7,102 nt of DNA from Nitrosomonadaceae bacterium (GTDB taxonomy: Bacteria > Pseudomonadota > Gammaproteobacteria > Burkholderiales > Usitatibacteraceae), in contig JAJTHU010000353.1 in assembly GCA_021300055.1 (NCBI GenBank), forward strand, positions 1 to 7,102, given 5' to 3'. Made by a program: the position numbers and the translations under genes. Below, piece by piece: positions 6,309-7,102 of the stretch; within the stretch, counting starts at the first letter, position 1, and every line of letters starts with the position of its first letter. The notes under the pieces were generated by a model, which worked only from the letters and a program-made list of their open reading frames with translations, searched no databases and was not told where the DNA came from.

Positions 6309-6582
6309 TCAAATCGTAAAAAAGCTGATGAGTCGCCCAGGCGTTCGGGCAGAGGTAGAGCGGATTGAACGCGACGAATCTTCGCTGCTTGATGCGCTAT
6401 TGAAAGCCCGCCAAGACGCGGGGCTTACCCAAGCGCAAGTTGCCGAAAGAATGGGGACACAGGCACCAGCCGTGGCGCGTCTTGAACGCGCACTGTCTAC
6501 TGGGAAGCACTCACCTTCTGTCGCGACGCTGCGCAAGTACGTGAAGGCGTGCGGTAAGCGACTTGTTCTGCGCGTTGCCTGA
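6295..6582 (+). CDS. higA: HigA-like antitoxin, XRE-family DNA-binding protein
   Basis: The 95-residue product has an XRE helix-turn-helix at residues 33-85 (LLKARQDAGLTQAQVAERMGTQAPAVARLER, then SPSVATLRKYVKACG). It should bind and neutralise the upstream toxin and repress the shared promoter, probably through the inverted repeat at 5952-5965. ATG 6295 lies inside the toxin gene, 14 bases overlapping, with AAGAGG at 6283-6288 as a well-placed ribosome-binding site. This strong internal site contrasts with the toxin's poor one, which would favour more antitoxin than toxin. The N-terminal 30 residues (charged, helical) likely contact the toxin, an inference. The gene appears complete. Confidence 0.9.
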   Translation: MRTHDQIVKKLMSRPGVRAEVERIERDESSLLDALLKARQDAGLTQAQVAERMGTQAPAVARLERALSTGKHSPSVATLRKYVKACGKRLVLRVA

Positions 6583-6606
6583 TTTCTCTCGTCGACAATA
6601 CAATCT

Positions 6607-6640
6607 GTCGGCAACCGGCCAAAAAGCGGCGCTTGCCGAC
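6607..6640. terminator. Hairpin downstream of higA
   Basis: GTCGGCAA (6607-6614) and TTGCCGAC (6633-6640) pair perfectly; inside, GCC (6618-6620) and GGC (6628-6630) can extend the structure with small bulges. It starts 24 bases after the higA stop. The downstream plus-strand sequence is GACGGCCCAATTTGTT, so there is no clean U-tract. It may be a terminator or a structured remnant such as an IS target or repeat. Confidence 0.4.
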
Positions 6641-6812
6641 GACGGCCCAATTTGTTACTTAGGGGAATGAACGCTGACCGACTTACTGTCTTCTGTGCTT
6701 AATGCGGCGCAATCACCAGTTAGCGAGTTTTCGAGTCGTTGCTGAAAAAATCAGCGGCGTCTATACCGCACCTGGATGATCTGAGTTTAGGCACCAACAC
6801 ATCGATACCCCG
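6641..6812. other. Intergenic stretch with no supported gene
   Basis: Between the post-higA hairpin and the IS110 similarity I see no recognisable coding frame, ribosome-binding site or element end. The in-frame TGA at 6777-6779 and absence of the expected N-terminal IS110 residues show this is not the start of that transposase. It is probably junction DNA left by an earlier rearrangement. Confidence 0.45.
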
Positions 6813-7102
6813 CAACACGGCGTAGATCGTTTTGAGAAGCCGGTGTGGCGGAGGAAGCTGAGCCGTGCAAACTGGATTGATGCTGTTCGTGAAGTCGCTG
6901 AACCGGGTTGTGAGATCGGCATGGAGGCCTGCGGTGGCGCTCATGATTGGGCGAGACGCTTGCAAGCCATGGGCTATAAGGTCCGCCTGATCGCGCCTCA
7001 GTTTGTGAAGCCTTACGTCAAGAGCAACAAGAACGACGCCAATGATGCAGAGGCGATCTGCGAAGCGATGAGCCGGCCCAACATGCGCTACGTTGCCGTT
7101 AA
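6813..7102 (+). pseudogene. IS110-family transposase, 5'-truncated, running off the window
   Basis: The frame from base 6813 encodes 96 residues typical of IS110-family (DEDD) transposases: HGVDRFEKPVWRRKLSRANW, CEIGMEACGGAHDWARRL, LIAPQFVKPYVKSNKNDAND, AEAICEAMSRPNMRYVAV. The catalytic Glu (in GMEACGG) and the Asp pair in KNDANDAEA are present. The first catalytic Asp sits in the N-terminal G-x-D-L-A-K block, which should lie just before HGVD; here the upstream frame reads EFRHQHIDTPQ after a TGA at 6777, with no such block and no ATG. The 5' end is therefore lost and activity is not expected. The C-terminal half lies beyond the window, so its state is unknown. Confidence 0.88.

Noticed and set aside
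6607..6665. Integron attC site (toxin-antitoxin cassette idea)
   Set aside because: The hairpin lacks the RYYYAAC and GTTRRRY core boxes, and the integrase present is not of the IntI type.
6720..6965. Minus-strand 81-residue open frame
   Set aside because: It overlaps the well-supported IS110 coding sequence on the other strand and has no recognisable motif.
1..7102. CRISPR array, tRNA or rRNA
   Set aside because: No regularly spaced direct repeats, cloverleaf or rRNA-like conserved sequence was seen by eye.

Overview
The window looks like an accessory region of a proteobacterial genome, most likely beta- or gammaproteobacterial, of moderate GC by eye. This rests on remembered resemblance to families common there: a YhaJ-type LysR regulator, a YecA/UPF0149 protein with a C-terminal SEC-C zinc motif, YefM-YoeB and HigBA toxin-antitoxin pairs, a short tyrosine recombinase, and IS256/IS110 remnants. 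No RNA gene or housekeeping gene is visible, so the species cannot be fixed.

Layout, left to right. Bases 3-141 are a broken IS256-family transposase that stops right after its first catalytic Asp region. Next comes a divergent pair: a secreted two-domain protein on the minus strand (174-1037) and a YhaJ-like LysR regulator on the plus strand (1161-2114). They share a 123-base control region that holds an inverted repeat. A convergent intergenic stretch with several hairpins separates the regulator from a YecA-family protein (minus, 2349-3371), which carries an extra N-terminal domain. About 390 bases without a convincing gene follow.

A complete yefM-yoeB module comes next (3815-4320), with a promoter that contains a palindromic operator. 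Behind it lies a CHASE2-like sensor fragment (4414-5079) with no visible start or membrane segments but a good terminator. A tyrosine recombinase gene on the minus strand (5207-5818) carries an in-frame amber codon at position 34. A complete higBA module (5976-6582) follows, with a promoter whose predicted transcription start falls on the toxin GTG. The window ends inside an IS110-family transposase that has lost its 5' end (from about 6813).

Overall this reads as a patchwork island: two intact toxin-antitoxin modules and a few cargo genes sit among decayed mobile genes (IS256, IS110, probably the integrase and the CHASE2 gene). The toxin-antitoxin modules may stabilise the region, which is inference. 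I do not see a clearly new multi-gene system. The most interesting items are the amber codon in an otherwise conserved recombinase, the YecA fusion architecture, the orphan CHASE2 domain, and the possibly leaderless higB start.
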